In this document: one piece after another, positions 1 to 5,834 of the stretch
Position numbering within the stretch: the stretch's first letter is position 1
Layout of the letters: the number at the start of each line of letters is the position of its first letter
From: an uncultured Ruminococcus sp.
Lineage (GTDB): Bacteria; Bacillota; Clostridia; Oscillospirales; Acutalibacteraceae
Length of the DNA: 7,336 nt
Direction: 5' to 3'
Assembly: GCA_902773035.1 (NCBI GenBank)
Contig: CACYDB010000116.1
Coordinates: 1-7,336 of the forward strand
The notes under the pieces: model-generated
What the model was told of the DNA's origin: nothing
Seen by the model: only the letters and a program-made list of their open reading frames with translations
The model's database searches: none
Translations under genes and position numbers: made by a program

Positions 1-1
1 A

Positions 2-2107
2 AATGTTCACGTCAAAGCCAATGACGGCTCCGCCTTTACAACGCCCGACTCCGCGATTACGGCTACAATCAACGGCAACGCCGCAACTGTCAGCCACGTC
101 ACAATGGAGGATCCCGAGGAGTACCTCAACTTTGCGTATAGATTTACGGCAACAAAAGCTAACAAAAAAATATCGTCGGTAGTTATTTCCGGTATTACCG
201 AGCCTGTCGCGGGCAAGTATCCCGTCAGAACTTATGATATCGGCAGTACTCATTTCACTGTTATGGCTATGGAGTGGCGTCTTCCCAACGACCATATTTT
301 AGGCAATAATACAGCCTTTGAGCCGAATTCGGAGTATCAGGCTCGTCTGTATATTATCCCCGACAAAGGCTATCAGTTCGGTTTCAAATTAACCGCTACC
401 ATAAACGGTCATGATGCCGTTGTCGGTCAAATTTCAGGCAGCAGCCCTAGCGAGTTACTCTGTGTTAAATACAACTACACAACAGGCGATTTAGTAACTA
501 CCGCTCCTCCGGAGACAACTAAGCCTCAGGAAATTACTACCGCTCCCGCTACAACTGCTGAGCCTCAGGAAACCACCGCTCCGATTGATGAACATTCAAT
601 AACAAATATCGGCGTCGTAAGCGTTGTTGAACCTGAAATCGGCGAAAAAGCGAACAGCAAAGCTTATGCGCGCTACGGATCACCTTTCAATATCCAGTCG
701 GTATCATGGTACAATAAAACCGACGGATATATGATGATGATCGACGATGATGTTTTCGAGGCGGATAAAACCTATACCGCGAGAGTAAGAGTATCCGCAA
801 AAAGCGGTTACTCGTTTAATAATCCGACGGCAACTATTAACGAAAAGACCGCTAGTATTATCGAGGAAGACGGATACGAAAAAGAGATCAGCTTACTTGT
901 TACCCGCGATTTCAGCACTCCCGCCGCTAAAACCGATCCCGAGATGATTACTGACGTAAATATCACAGGAGTAGTTGAGCCGGTAGAAGCTCAGGCTCCG
1001 TCATTTGCCGCGTCCGGCGAAGATAAGTATTTTGTTGAGGCGGTAACATGGTTTAATTGTACCGACAGCGTTGCGATTGAAGCTCCCGAGACCTTTGAAA
1101 AGGGAAAAGAATATGCTGTTAATATATTCCTTCGTCCGCACGCGGGTTACAGATTTAATTATAACCCGAAAAACACAGATGAGCTTATTATAAACGCTAC
1201 GGTTAATGGTAAAACCGCTGGTAGTTATATGGTGTCTACCGGTTCCGGGGGCAAGTATATTGAAATTGGCTGCAGCTTTATCGCGACAGAAGCCGCTGTC
1301 GTTGAAACTACAGCTCCCGCAGAAACAACAGTACCTCAGGAAGTTACCACCGCTCCCGCAGAAACTACAGTACCTCAGGAAGTTACCACAGCTCCCGCCG
1401 AGACTACCGCGCCTGTCGAAACAACAGAGCCTCAGGAGACCACCTCTCCCGTTGATCCCGCTCATACTCATAAATGGGGCGAGTGGATTGTGACGAAGCA
1501 GGCTAACTTCAGTGAGGAAGGCGAGGAAACAAGATTCTGTCTTGACGACCCATCCCATAAGGAAACGAGAGTTATTGCGAAGCTCGGCGATATCAGCGGC
1601 GTGTACAAGTATAACTATACAGGCAAGAAAATCAAGCCGTCCTTTACCGTAAAGGATACAAACGGAAAAGCTCTCACCGAGGGCGTAGACTATACCGTAA
1701 GCTATCCGAATTCCGTAAAGGTCGGACTGTATGTCGCAGAGATCGCATTCTCGGGCAAATACGAGGATTTAGGCTACTTTGAGTACAGCGTAGCCCCGTT
1801 AAAGAATACCGTCAAGGCGACCGTAAAGACAAAGACCGTAAAGCTCAGCAAGCTCAAAAAGAAGAATCAGAAGGTCAAGGCAATTACGGTCAAGAACGCC
1901 AAGGGCAAGGTGACTTATAAGATAACAAGCGCCTCAAAGAAAATCAAGAAGCTCGTGAAGATAAGCAAAAAGGGCGTTATTACCCTCAATAAGTGGAAAA
2001 AGGCGAAGAAAGGAACCTACAAGGTTAAGGTTAAAATCACCGCCGCGGGCAACAGCGCGTATCTCAGCAAGTCGCTTACAAAGCTTGTGACAATCAAAGT
2101 TAAATAA
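2..2107 (+). CDS. large modular secreted/surface protein, 5' end cut off by window
   Basis: The frame is open from base 2, so the first ATG in frame (104) is internal and the true start lies upstream; 701 residues are visible. Residues about 1-52 are the tail of one module. Three further modules follow (about 57-164, 198-306 and 314-432). They share an 'I..V.I.GV.EPV' opening, a 'V..V.W' strand, an 'F..g..Y....' strand, 'GY.F' and an 'ATING..A'-like end. Thr/Pro/Glu linkers (about 166-196 and 435-487) join them. Next comes an HTHKWGEW module (about 488-528, with an 'RFCLDDPSHKETR' segment), then a 'YTGKKIKPSFTVKD...GVDYTVSYPN' beta domain (about 529-599). The last ~100 residues are about one-third lysine and include 'NAKGKVTYKI' and 'AAGNSAYLSKSL'. 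Such C-terminal modules are frequent in Clostridia surface proteins. I infer an extracellular, wall-associated or adhesive role. No catalytic motif is seen and the specific function is unknown. Confidence 0.88.
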   Translation, partial: NVHVKANDGSAFTTPDSAITATINGNAATVSHVTMEDPEEYLNFAYRFTATKANKKISSVVISGITEPVAGKYPVRTYDIGSTHFTVMAMEWRLPNDHILGNNTAFEPNSEYQARLYIIPDKGYQFGFKLTATINGHDAVVGQISGSSPSELLCVKYNYTTGDLVTTAPPETTKPQEITTAPATTAEPQETTAPIDEHSITNIGVVSVVEPEIGEKANSKAYARYGSPFNIQSVSWYNKTDGYMMMIDDDVFEADKTYTARVRVSAKSGYSFNNPTATINEKTASIIEEDGYEKEISLLVTRDFSTPAAKTDPEMITDVNITGVVEPVEAQAPSFAASGEDKYFVEAVTWFNCTDSVAIEAPETFEKGKEYAVNIFLRPHAGYRFNYNPKNTDELIINATVNGKTAGSYMVSTGSGGKYIEIGCSFIATEAAVVETTAPAETTVPQEVTTAPAETTVPQEVTTAPAETTAPVETTEPQETTSPVDPAHTHKWGEWIVTKQANFSEEGEETRFCLDDPSHKETRVIAKLGDISGVYKYNYTGKKIKPSFTVKDTNGKALTEGVDYTVSYPNSVKVGLYVAEIAFSGKYEDLGYFEYSVAPLKNTVKATVKTKTVKLSKLKKKNQKVKAITVKNAKGKVTYKITSASKKIKKLVKISKKGVITLNKWKKAKKGTYKVKVKITAAGNSAYLSKSLTKLVTIKVK
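170..1303 (+). repeat. three diverged protein-level beta-module repeats
   Basis: Within the first protein, segments at about 170-496, 593-916 and 941-1303 encode recognisably similar modules of roughly 108-120 residues. Shared landmarks are 'ITEPV/VVEPE/VVEPV' near the start, a W in 'MEWRL/VSWYN/VTWFN', 'SEYQARL/KTYTARV/KEYAVNI', 'GYQFGF/GYSFNN/GYRFNY' and 'ATINGHDA/ATINEKTA/ATVNGKTA'. The partial segment before base 170 ends in the same way ('ATINGNAA'). DNA identity between copies is low, so this is an old duplication. I do not assign a domain family name. Confidence 0.75.
1319..1396 (+). repeat. 39-bp tandem duplication in TTAP linker
   Basis: Two adjacent 39-bp units (1319-1357 and 1358-1396) each encode AETTVPQEVTTAP and differ at only two third-codon positions. 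Degenerate copies of the same Thr/Pro/Glu pattern continue to about 1459, and a looser version forms the earlier linker at 497-589. The near-identity, set against the diverged flanking modules, points to recent slippage or unequal recombination. The linker is probably extended, and its length may vary between strains. Confidence 0.85.
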
Positions 2108-2116
2108 TTATCAACG

Positions 2117-2151
2117 AATCAGGCGGAGGGAGGTTCCTTCCGCCTGATTTT
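2117..2151 (+). terminator. rho-independent terminator of the surface-protein gene
   Basis: A perfect 11-bp stem (2117-2127 with 2139-2149) extends inward by four more pairs, one of them G-U (2128-2131 with 2135-2138), leaving a 3-nt loop. A short T run (2148-2151) overlaps the end of the stem. It lies 9 nt after the TAA stop at 2105-2107. The stem is very stable but the T tract is short. Confidence 0.8.
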
Positions 2152-2204
2152 GTGATTATTTGCCGACATTTGAAAAAATACGGTACCTTATTATTATAAA
2201 TCTA

Positions 2205-2233
2205 TTGACTTTTGGTCATAATACTGTTATGAT
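2205..2233 (+). promoter_or_regulatory. sigma-A-type promoter of trxA-trxB with extended -10
   Basis: The -35 is TTGACT (2205-2210) and the -10 is TATGAT (2228-2233), with an ideal 17-nt spacer. A TG dinucleotide at 2225-2226 gives an extended -10. Predicted transcription start is near 2240, immediately before or inside the palindrome at 2243-2266. Confidence 0.8.
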
Positions 2234-2242
2234 ATATGTGTA

Positions 2243-2266
2243 AATTAAATTGTACACAATTTAATT
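2243..2266. promoter_or_regulatory. palindromic operator-like site over the trxA-trxB start point, OhrR/MarR-like
   Basis: Perfect 11-bp arms, AATTAAATTGT (2243-2253) and ACAATTTAATT (2256-2266), flank a 2-bp centre. The site starts about 10 bp after the -10 box, where a bound repressor would block initiation or early elongation. The half-site resembles the ACAATT-AATTGT core that I recall for Bacillus OhrR and related MarR-family peroxide-sensing repressors. The palindrome is seen directly; the regulator assignment is inference, and no regulator gene is in the window. It lacks GC pairs and a T tract, so it is not a terminator. Confidence 0.65.
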
Positions 2267-2276
2267 AATAAAAAAC

Positions 2277-2283
2277 GAGGTGA
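2277..2283 (+). promoter_or_regulatory. ribosome binding site fixing the trxA start
   Basis: GAGGTGA lies 5 nt before ATG 2289. An in-frame GTG at 2280 falls inside this Shine-Dalgarno sequence and therefore cannot be the start codon. Confidence 0.85.
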
Positions 2284-2288
2284 TTACT

Positions 2289-2603
2289 ATGGTAAAGGAT
2301 ATAAAAACCAATGAATTTGAAGCTCTGGTACTGGGCTCGGACAAGCCTGTACTCGTAGACTTCTGGGCAGCGTGGTGCGGACCGTGCAGGATGTTATCTC
2401 CCGCCGTTGACGCCGTCAGCGAGCAGATGACAGGCGCCGATTTCTACAAGGTCAACGTTGACGAGGAGCCCTCACTCGCTCAGCAGTTCGGAATTATGAG
2501 TATTCCTACTCTCCTGCTGTTCAAGAACGGTGAGCTCTTTGATGAATCTGTCGGCGTACTTCCCGAGGCGGACATCAAGGCGTTCGTTGAGAAAGCGTTA
2601 TGA
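2289..2603 (+). CDS. trxA: thioredoxin
   Basis: Small cytosolic dithiol reductant of 104 residues, normal for the family, that reduces protein disulfides and is recycled by thioredoxin reductase. The active site is WCGPC (Cys30 and Cys33) after 'KPVLVDFWAAW'. Asp24 matches the buried aspartate before the active site, and Ile72-Pro73 in 'GIMSIPTLLLF' carries the conserved cis-proline. 'KVNVDEEPSLAQQFGI' is the usual central strand and helix. The start at ATG 2289 is chosen because the GAGGTGA ribosome site sits just upstream. The stop overlaps the trxB start (ATGA), implying translational coupling in a two-gene operon. Control is probably through the promoter at 2205-2233 and the palindrome at 2243-2266. 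Confidence 0.97.
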   Translation: MVKDIKTNEFEALVLGSDKPVLVDFWAAWCGPCRMLSPAVDAVSEQMTGADFYKVNVDEEPSLAQQFGIMSIPTLLLFKNGELFDESVGVLPEADIKAFVEKAL

Positions 2604-3493
2604 GAGATTTGATCATAGCAGGCAGCGGCCCCGCGGGACTCAGCGCCGCGGTATACGCTTCAAACGCTATGCTCGATTTCGCGGTGATTGAAAAATTCGC
2701 GATGTCAGGCGGACAAATGCTCAACACATATGAAATCAACAACTATCTCGGCTTTGAGCAGGTAGACGGCTTCACGCTCGGTCAGACCTTCCGCGAGCAC
2801 GCCGAGGGTAAGGGCGCTGAGTTTATCAGCGACGAGATAGTCTCAATCAAGAAAATCGACGGCGGCTTCAAGGTGGTCTGCGCCAAGGCTGAGTATGACG
2901 CTAAAGCCGTTATCTACGCGCTCGGCGCAAATCCGCGCAAGCTCGGCGTAAAGGGCGAGCTTGACTTCGCGGGCAGGGGCGTGAGCTACTGCGCCACCTG
3001 CGACGGAAACTTCTTCCGCGGCAGGACGACTGCCGTAGTCGGCGGAGGCGACGTCGCGCTCGAGGACGCGCTGTACCTCGCGAATATCTGCAGCGAGGTT
3101 TACCTTATCCACCGCCGCGACGAGTTCAGAGCCGCAAAGTATCTGCGTGATAAGGTCGAGAAGAACGACAAAATAAAAGTTCTCTACAGCACTGAGGTCG
3201 AGGAGATCCTCGGCGACAGAAAGGTCGGCTCGATCCGCCTGAAAAACGGAGAGGAGCTCAGCGTAGACGGAGTTTTCATCGCCGTCGGAATCGAAGCCAA
3301 CAGCGGCTTGGTAAAGGACCTCTGCGAGCTAGAAAACGGCTTTGTCAAGGCTGACGAGAGCACATTAACCACCTGTGACGGAATCTTCGCCGCGGGCGAC
3401 ATCAGGACAAAACGACTGCGCCAGATAAGCACGGCGGTCTCCGACGGAGCCAACGCCGTCCACAGCGTAGAGGAATATTTAATCAAAAAATAA
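2600..3493 (+). CDS. trxB: thioredoxin-disulfide reductase (NADPH)
   Basis: FAD flavoenzyme of 297 residues, slightly shorter than the usual ~305-320, that transfers electrons from NADPH to oxidised TrxA. The N-terminal FAD-binding motif GSGPAG is at residues 8-13. The redox-active CATC is at 131-134 (Cys131 and Cys134), followed by DG. A second nucleotide-binding motif, GGGDVALEDA, begins at 148. 'HRRDEFRA' at about 171-178 carries the arginines that normally select NADPH phosphate, which argues against a ferredoxin-linked or NADH form. The C-terminal FAD motif AAGDIR is at 264-269, followed by 'RQISTAVSDGANA'. It overlaps trxA by 4 bp (ATGA); there is only a weak GAGAAAG-like ribosome site, so expression probably depends on translation of trxA. 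A clear terminator follows. Confidence 0.97.
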   Translation: MRDLIIAGSGPAGLSAAVYASNAMLDFAVIEKFAMSGGQMLNTYEINNYLGFEQVDGFTLGQTFREHAEGKGAEFISDEIVSIKKIDGGFKVVCAKAEYDAKAVIYALGANPRKLGVKGELDFAGRGVSYCATCDGNFFRGRTTAVVGGGDVALEDALYLANICSEVYLIHRRDEFRAAKYLRDKVEKNDKIKVLYSTEVEEILGDRKVGSIRLKNGEELSVDGVFIAVGIEANSGLVKDLCELENGFVKADESTLTTCDGIFAAGDIRTKRLRQISTAVSDGANAVHSVEEYLIKK

Positions 3494-3495
3494 AC

Positions 3496-3531
3496 TAACG
3501 CCTTTTCGTATTGAAAAGGCGTTAAATTTTT
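3496..3531 (+). terminator. rho-independent terminator of trxA-trxB
   Basis: A perfect 12-bp stem (3496-3507 with 3513-3524), a 5-nt GTATT loop and a T run at 3527-3531. It begins a few bases after the trxB stop codon. Confidence 0.88.
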
Positions 3532-3563
3532 GGTAAAATATAAGAACAAATTGAAACTTTTTG

Positions 3564-3624
3564 CCTGTTTTTTGACACTACTATTATGAAAGGGAAATTT
3601 TTTTAAAAATTTTCAAAAAACAGG
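3564..3624. repeat. perfect 12-bp inverted repeat with wide spacing upstream of the secreted-protein gene
   Basis: CCTGTTTTTTGA (3564-3575) is exactly mirrored by TCAAAAAACAGG (3613-3624), with 37 bp between the arms. The spacer holds a second AT-only palindrome, AAATTTTT (3595-3602) against AAAAATTT (3605-3612), so the two could form a nested structure. The right arm ends just before the candidate -10 at 3627-3632. It may be a two-site operator, a leader structure or an incidental A/T-rich match; the four GC-containing terminal pairs make pure chance less likely. Confidence 0.6.
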
Positions 3625-3632
3625 TATAGAAT
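3603..3632 (+). promoter_or_regulatory. weak candidate promoter for the secreted-protein gene
   Basis: TAGAAT (3627-3632, five of six to the -10 consensus) with TTAAAA (3603-3608) 18 nt upstream as a poor -35. A better -35 match, TTGACA at 3572-3577, has no acceptable -10 at normal spacing. The true start point is uncertain. Confidence 0.35.
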
Positions 3633-3673
3633 TCCCGTTTTATTTCGTCTATATTAATAAGGGGGTATAAATT

Positions 3674-4960
3674 ATGAAATACAGAAAAATTACTGCTTTT
3701 TTACTTGCGATTTTGGTCACGGCGTCAATATTCATTTTGCCGTCAGCCTCGGCGTCAGCCAAAGTCAAAACGGTGAACAAGACCGTTTATTTGTATAACG
3801 GTAATTATTTTCCGCTTATTGAAGGCGGGAACGAAAATCTGGAATATGGATGCTCAGTCAGCCACAAGGAATATATCAAGGTGGATTTTCGCGGTTACGG
3901 CGGATACGACATCTATGTAAAAGGCAAAAAGCTTACTAAATCAGTTAAGCCTGTCATTACAGTTTTCCGCAAAAACTCCGCGGGGAAAAAGGTAACGGTT
4001 AAAAAATACCGCATAACCGTAAAGCCGCCGCGCAAGGTAAAATACAAGGATATTGTGGTTGGCAAGGGCTGTAAAAAGCTGACTGATATCGATGAGTGGG
4101 CATATACAAAAAAACTGAAATTGACGCTCAGCAATAGCAGCGTCGCGTCCGTAAAGAAAGGCGAAATCCGCTCGAATATGCTTTATTACTCACGTTTTAT
4201 TGATGAAACGAGGTACGGTTATTGCGTAAAGGGCAAAAATTACGGTAGAACAAAGGTAACAGTAAGCCTCAAGGGAACAAATGTTACTCTCGGAAGCTTT
4301 TATGTTACCGTAAAAGACATAAAGCCGTCAATCAAGAAAAAGTACAAAAGTGTTACCCTGCGCTATAACTCGCACGGCGAGGTTGAAAAGTCGGGAATGT
4401 ATTTGCTGACTGTCATCAAGAATAAAAGAGAGAACGCTGTGTATTCGGCGAAAATACGCGGCAAAGGCATAGCAAAAACGGAAAAGACGCTTTACGGTTC
4501 AAGCGGAGAAGAAGAACCCGGAATAGTTTCGGGTAAGGTCGGCAAAACCGTGGTTGACGTGTATGAAAAACGCTCGGGCTTCAAAACAAAGGTAGGCTCG
4601 TTTAACATCAAAGTAAAGCAGGCAAAAATGGCAGACGTTATGCTGAAAAATATTTATCGTTTTGAAGTTGATGACATATATTTGATGAAAGGAGAAAAAT
4701 TTGATTTCAGGGATTATATAAAAATTAAGTTTATAAATGGTTATGGCGGTTCAAAATTTAAAAAGAGCGAATACAAAATGACTTTTAAATCCGATAATCC
4801 CGACTTTCTTTCGGTCAGCAAAAAAGGTATAGTAAAATGTCTTGCCGAATTTGACGGTAGTATAGGATTACACTGTACGGTCACCTTCTCCGACGGCTCA
4901 AAGCAAAGCTATGGCAATGTAGTTTGTTTTGCAAATGATTATGGTGTTCGCTATTTGTAA
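3674..4960 (+). CDS. secreted lysine-rich Ig-like multidomain protein, function unknown
   Basis: The 428-residue product starts at ATG 3674, 8 nt after an AAGGGGG ribosome site (3659-3665). Residues 1-30 are a typical signal peptide: basic 'KYRK', a hydrophobic core 'ITAFLLAILVTASIFILP' and a small-residue region 'SASASA' suited to signal peptidase I. No lipobox, LPXTG or C-terminal membrane anchor is seen, so release or charge-based wall association is likely. The mature part reads as about four beta-sandwich units (roughly 33-118, 119-215, 217-316 and 320-428). They end in strands such as 'YRITVKPP', 'FYVTVKD' and 'FNIKVKQ', and the last contains 'SVSKKGIVKCLAEFDG', reminiscent of bacterial Ig-like group 2 folds. 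It is strongly basic and has six cysteines in the mature part. I do not recognise a specific family, and no enzymatic motif is visible. It is flanked by terminators and so is monocistronic. Confidence 0.88.
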   Translation: MKYRKITAFLLAILVTASIFILPSASASAKVKTVNKTVYLYNGNYFPLIEGGNENLEYGCSVSHKEYIKVDFRGYGGYDIYVKGKKLTKSVKPVITVFRKNSAGKKVTVKKYRITVKPPRKVKYKDIVVGKGCKKLTDIDEWAYTKKLKLTLSNSSVASVKKGEIRSNMLYYSRFIDETRYGYCVKGKNYGRTKVTVSLKGTNVTLGSFYVTVKDIKPSIKKKYKSVTLRYNSHGEVEKSGMYLLTVIKNKRENAVYSAKIRGKGIAKTEKTLYGSSGEEEPGIVSGKVGKTVVDVYEKRSGFKTKVGSFNIKVKQAKMADVMLKNIYRFEVDDIYLMKGEKFDFRDYIKIKFINGYGGSKFKKSEYKMTFKSDNPDFLSVSKKGIVKCLAEFDGSIGLHCTVTFSDGSKQSYGNVVCFANDYGVRYL

Positions 4961-4966
4961 AGAACA

Positions 4967-4994
4967 AACCCGGGCTGAATGCCCGGGTTAATTT
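4967..4994. terminator. bidirectional terminator between the secreted-protein gene and upp
   Basis: A 9-bp GC-rich stem, AACCCGGGC (4967-4975) with GCCCGGGTT (4981-4989), and a 5-nt loop. On the plus strand AATTT follows. On the minus strand the stem is followed by a TTTGTTCTTT-like run. It sits between two convergent stop codons 51 bp apart and probably serves both genes. Confidence 0.8.
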
Positions 4995-5011
4995 ATGTGT
5001 TGATACTTCAA

Positions 5012-5641
5012 TTATTTTGTACCGAAGATTCTGTCTCCCGCGTCGCCCAAGCCGGGGCAGATGTACGCGTTTTCATTGAGGCAGCGATCCATACAGCCGA
5101 TGTAAAGATCAACGTCGGGATGAGCCTTTGTGAACGCCTCAACGCCCTCGGGCGCCGCGATGATGCACATACACTTGATGTCCTTGCCGCCCATCTCCTT
5201 GATCTTGCCGACAGCGTCAATCAGCGAGCCGCCTGTCGCGAGCATCGGGTCAACAACAACGATAAGTCTTCTGTCGATCATAGGAGGAAGCTTGCAGTAG
5301 TATGAATGGGGCTGGTGAGTTTTCTCGTCGCGATACATACCGATATGACCGATTTTTGCCAGCGGTACAAGCTCCAGCATACCGTTTACCATGCCGAGAC
5401 CCGCGCGGAGAATCGGAACAATTGCGAGCTTCTTGCCGTCGATAACGGGCTGAACGGTATCCTCGATCGGAGTCTTGATCTCCATATCCATTGTCTTTAA
5501 ATCGCTGAGAGCCTCATATCCCATAAGAATCGTGATTTCCTCAACCAAGCTTCTGAAATCGTTTGTAACCGTAGTATCCATACGGAGCATTGTAATCTTA
5601 TGCTTAATCAGAGGGTGAGTCATAATATGTACTTTATCCAT
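5012..5641 (-). CDS. upp: uracil phosphoribosyltransferase
   Basis: Cytosolic salvage enzyme converting uracil plus PRPP to UMP and pyrophosphate. From ATG 5641 it has 209 residues, the usual length of bacterial Upp. Visible family signatures are 'ILRAGLGM' (77-84), the flexible 'YRDEKTHQPHSYYCKLP' segment (103-119), the PRPP-binding loop 'VVVDPMLATGGS' (128-139) and the uracil-binding C terminus 'YICPGLGDAGDRIFGTK'. An in-frame ATG at 5662 would add seven residues (MKGCAAK). It is rejected because no ribosome site precedes it and it lies only about 5 nt after the predicted transcription start, whereas AAAGGA (5654-5659) sits upstream of 5641. It is divergent from the uracil permease gene, so import and conversion of uracil are encoded back to back. 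Confidence 0.97.
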   Translation of the reverse strand: MDKVHIMTHPLIKHKITMLRMDTTVTNDFRSLVEEITILMGYEALSDLKTMDMEIKTPIEDTVQPVIDGKKLAIVPILRAGLGMVNGMLELVPLAKIGHIGMYRDEKTHQPHSYYCKLPPMIDRRLIVVVDPMLATGGSLIDAVGKIKEMGGKDIKCMCIIAAPEGVEAFTKAHPDVDLYIGCMDRCLNENAYICPGLGDAGDRIFGTK

Positions 5642-5653
5642 TTTTGCAGCACA

Positions 5654-5659
5654 TCCTTT
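5654..5659 (-). promoter_or_regulatory. ribosome binding site supporting the shorter upp start
   Basis: On the minus strand AAAGGA lies 12 nt before ATG 5641. The spacing is somewhat long, but it is the only purine-rich site in the leader and it lies downstream of the alternative ATG at 5662. Confidence 0.6.
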
Positions 5660-5673
5660 CATTTTATAGTTTA

Positions 5674-5702
5674 ATATTACAAAAAACGGGAGGAAAAGTC
5701 AA
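5674..5702 (-). promoter_or_regulatory. upp promoter
   Basis: On the minus strand TTGACT (5702 to 5697) and TAATAT (5679 to 5674) are separated by exactly 17 nt. The -35 matches five of six consensus bases and the -10 four of six. Predicted transcription start is near 5667, giving a leader of about 26 nt to ATG 5641. Confidence 0.7.
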
Positions 5703-5749
5703 CGGAAAATGACGAAAAGTTAGAATAAGCGTCAAAAAACCGATTTTTC

Positions 5750-5778
5750 TTGTAATAAAGCGGACTTTCAGGTATAAT
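5750..5778 (+). promoter_or_regulatory. uracil permease promoter
   Basis: A consensus TATAAT -10 (5773-5778) lies 17 nt after TTGTAA (5750-5755). Predicted start near 5785 gives a roughly 50-nt leader, with a small 5-bp hairpin at 5789-5803. About 47 bp separate its -35 from that of the divergent upp promoter. No obvious strong shared operator is seen there. Confidence 0.75.
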
Positions 5779-5834
5779 GTACTCTTGGAGTCTGAAAAAG
5801 ACTGAATTTACAATTAAATAAGGAGGAAATCAAA

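Noticed and set aside
104..106. ATG 104 as the start of the first protein
   Set aside because: The frame stays open to base 2, the upstream residues continue the same module type ('ATINGNAA'), there is no signal peptide and no ribosome site precedes it.
1001..1558. 185-codon open frame on the minus strand and a 95-codon plus-strand frame (1206-1493) across the linker region
   Set aside because: Both are out-of-frame readings of the TTAP linker and its flanks, of low-complexity composition, with no domain; the overlapping plus-strand frame is clearly the real gene.
2280..2282. GTG 2280 as the trxA start
   Set aside because: It lies inside the GAGGTGA ribosome binding site; ATG 2289 is correctly spaced and gives the usual thioredoxin length.
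2843..3549. Minus-strand open frames of 89 and 121 codons opposite trxB
   Set aside because: They are antisense to a complete trxB with all cofactor motifs; the second also reads through the trxB terminator.
4979..5500. Plus-strand open frames of 108 and 64 codons opposite upp
   Set aside because: They are antisense readings of upp, whose minus-strand product matches the family along its full length.
5710..5734. TGACG...CGTCA inverted repeat midway between the upp and uraA promoters as a shared operator
   Set aside because: Arms are only 5 bp with a 15-bp spacer and cannot be extended; such matches are expected by chance.
5789..5803. Hairpin in the uraA leader as a PyrR-binding or attenuator structure
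   Set aside because: The stem is only 5 bp, the loop does not match the PyrR-binding loop consensus, and no terminator/antiterminator pair follows it.
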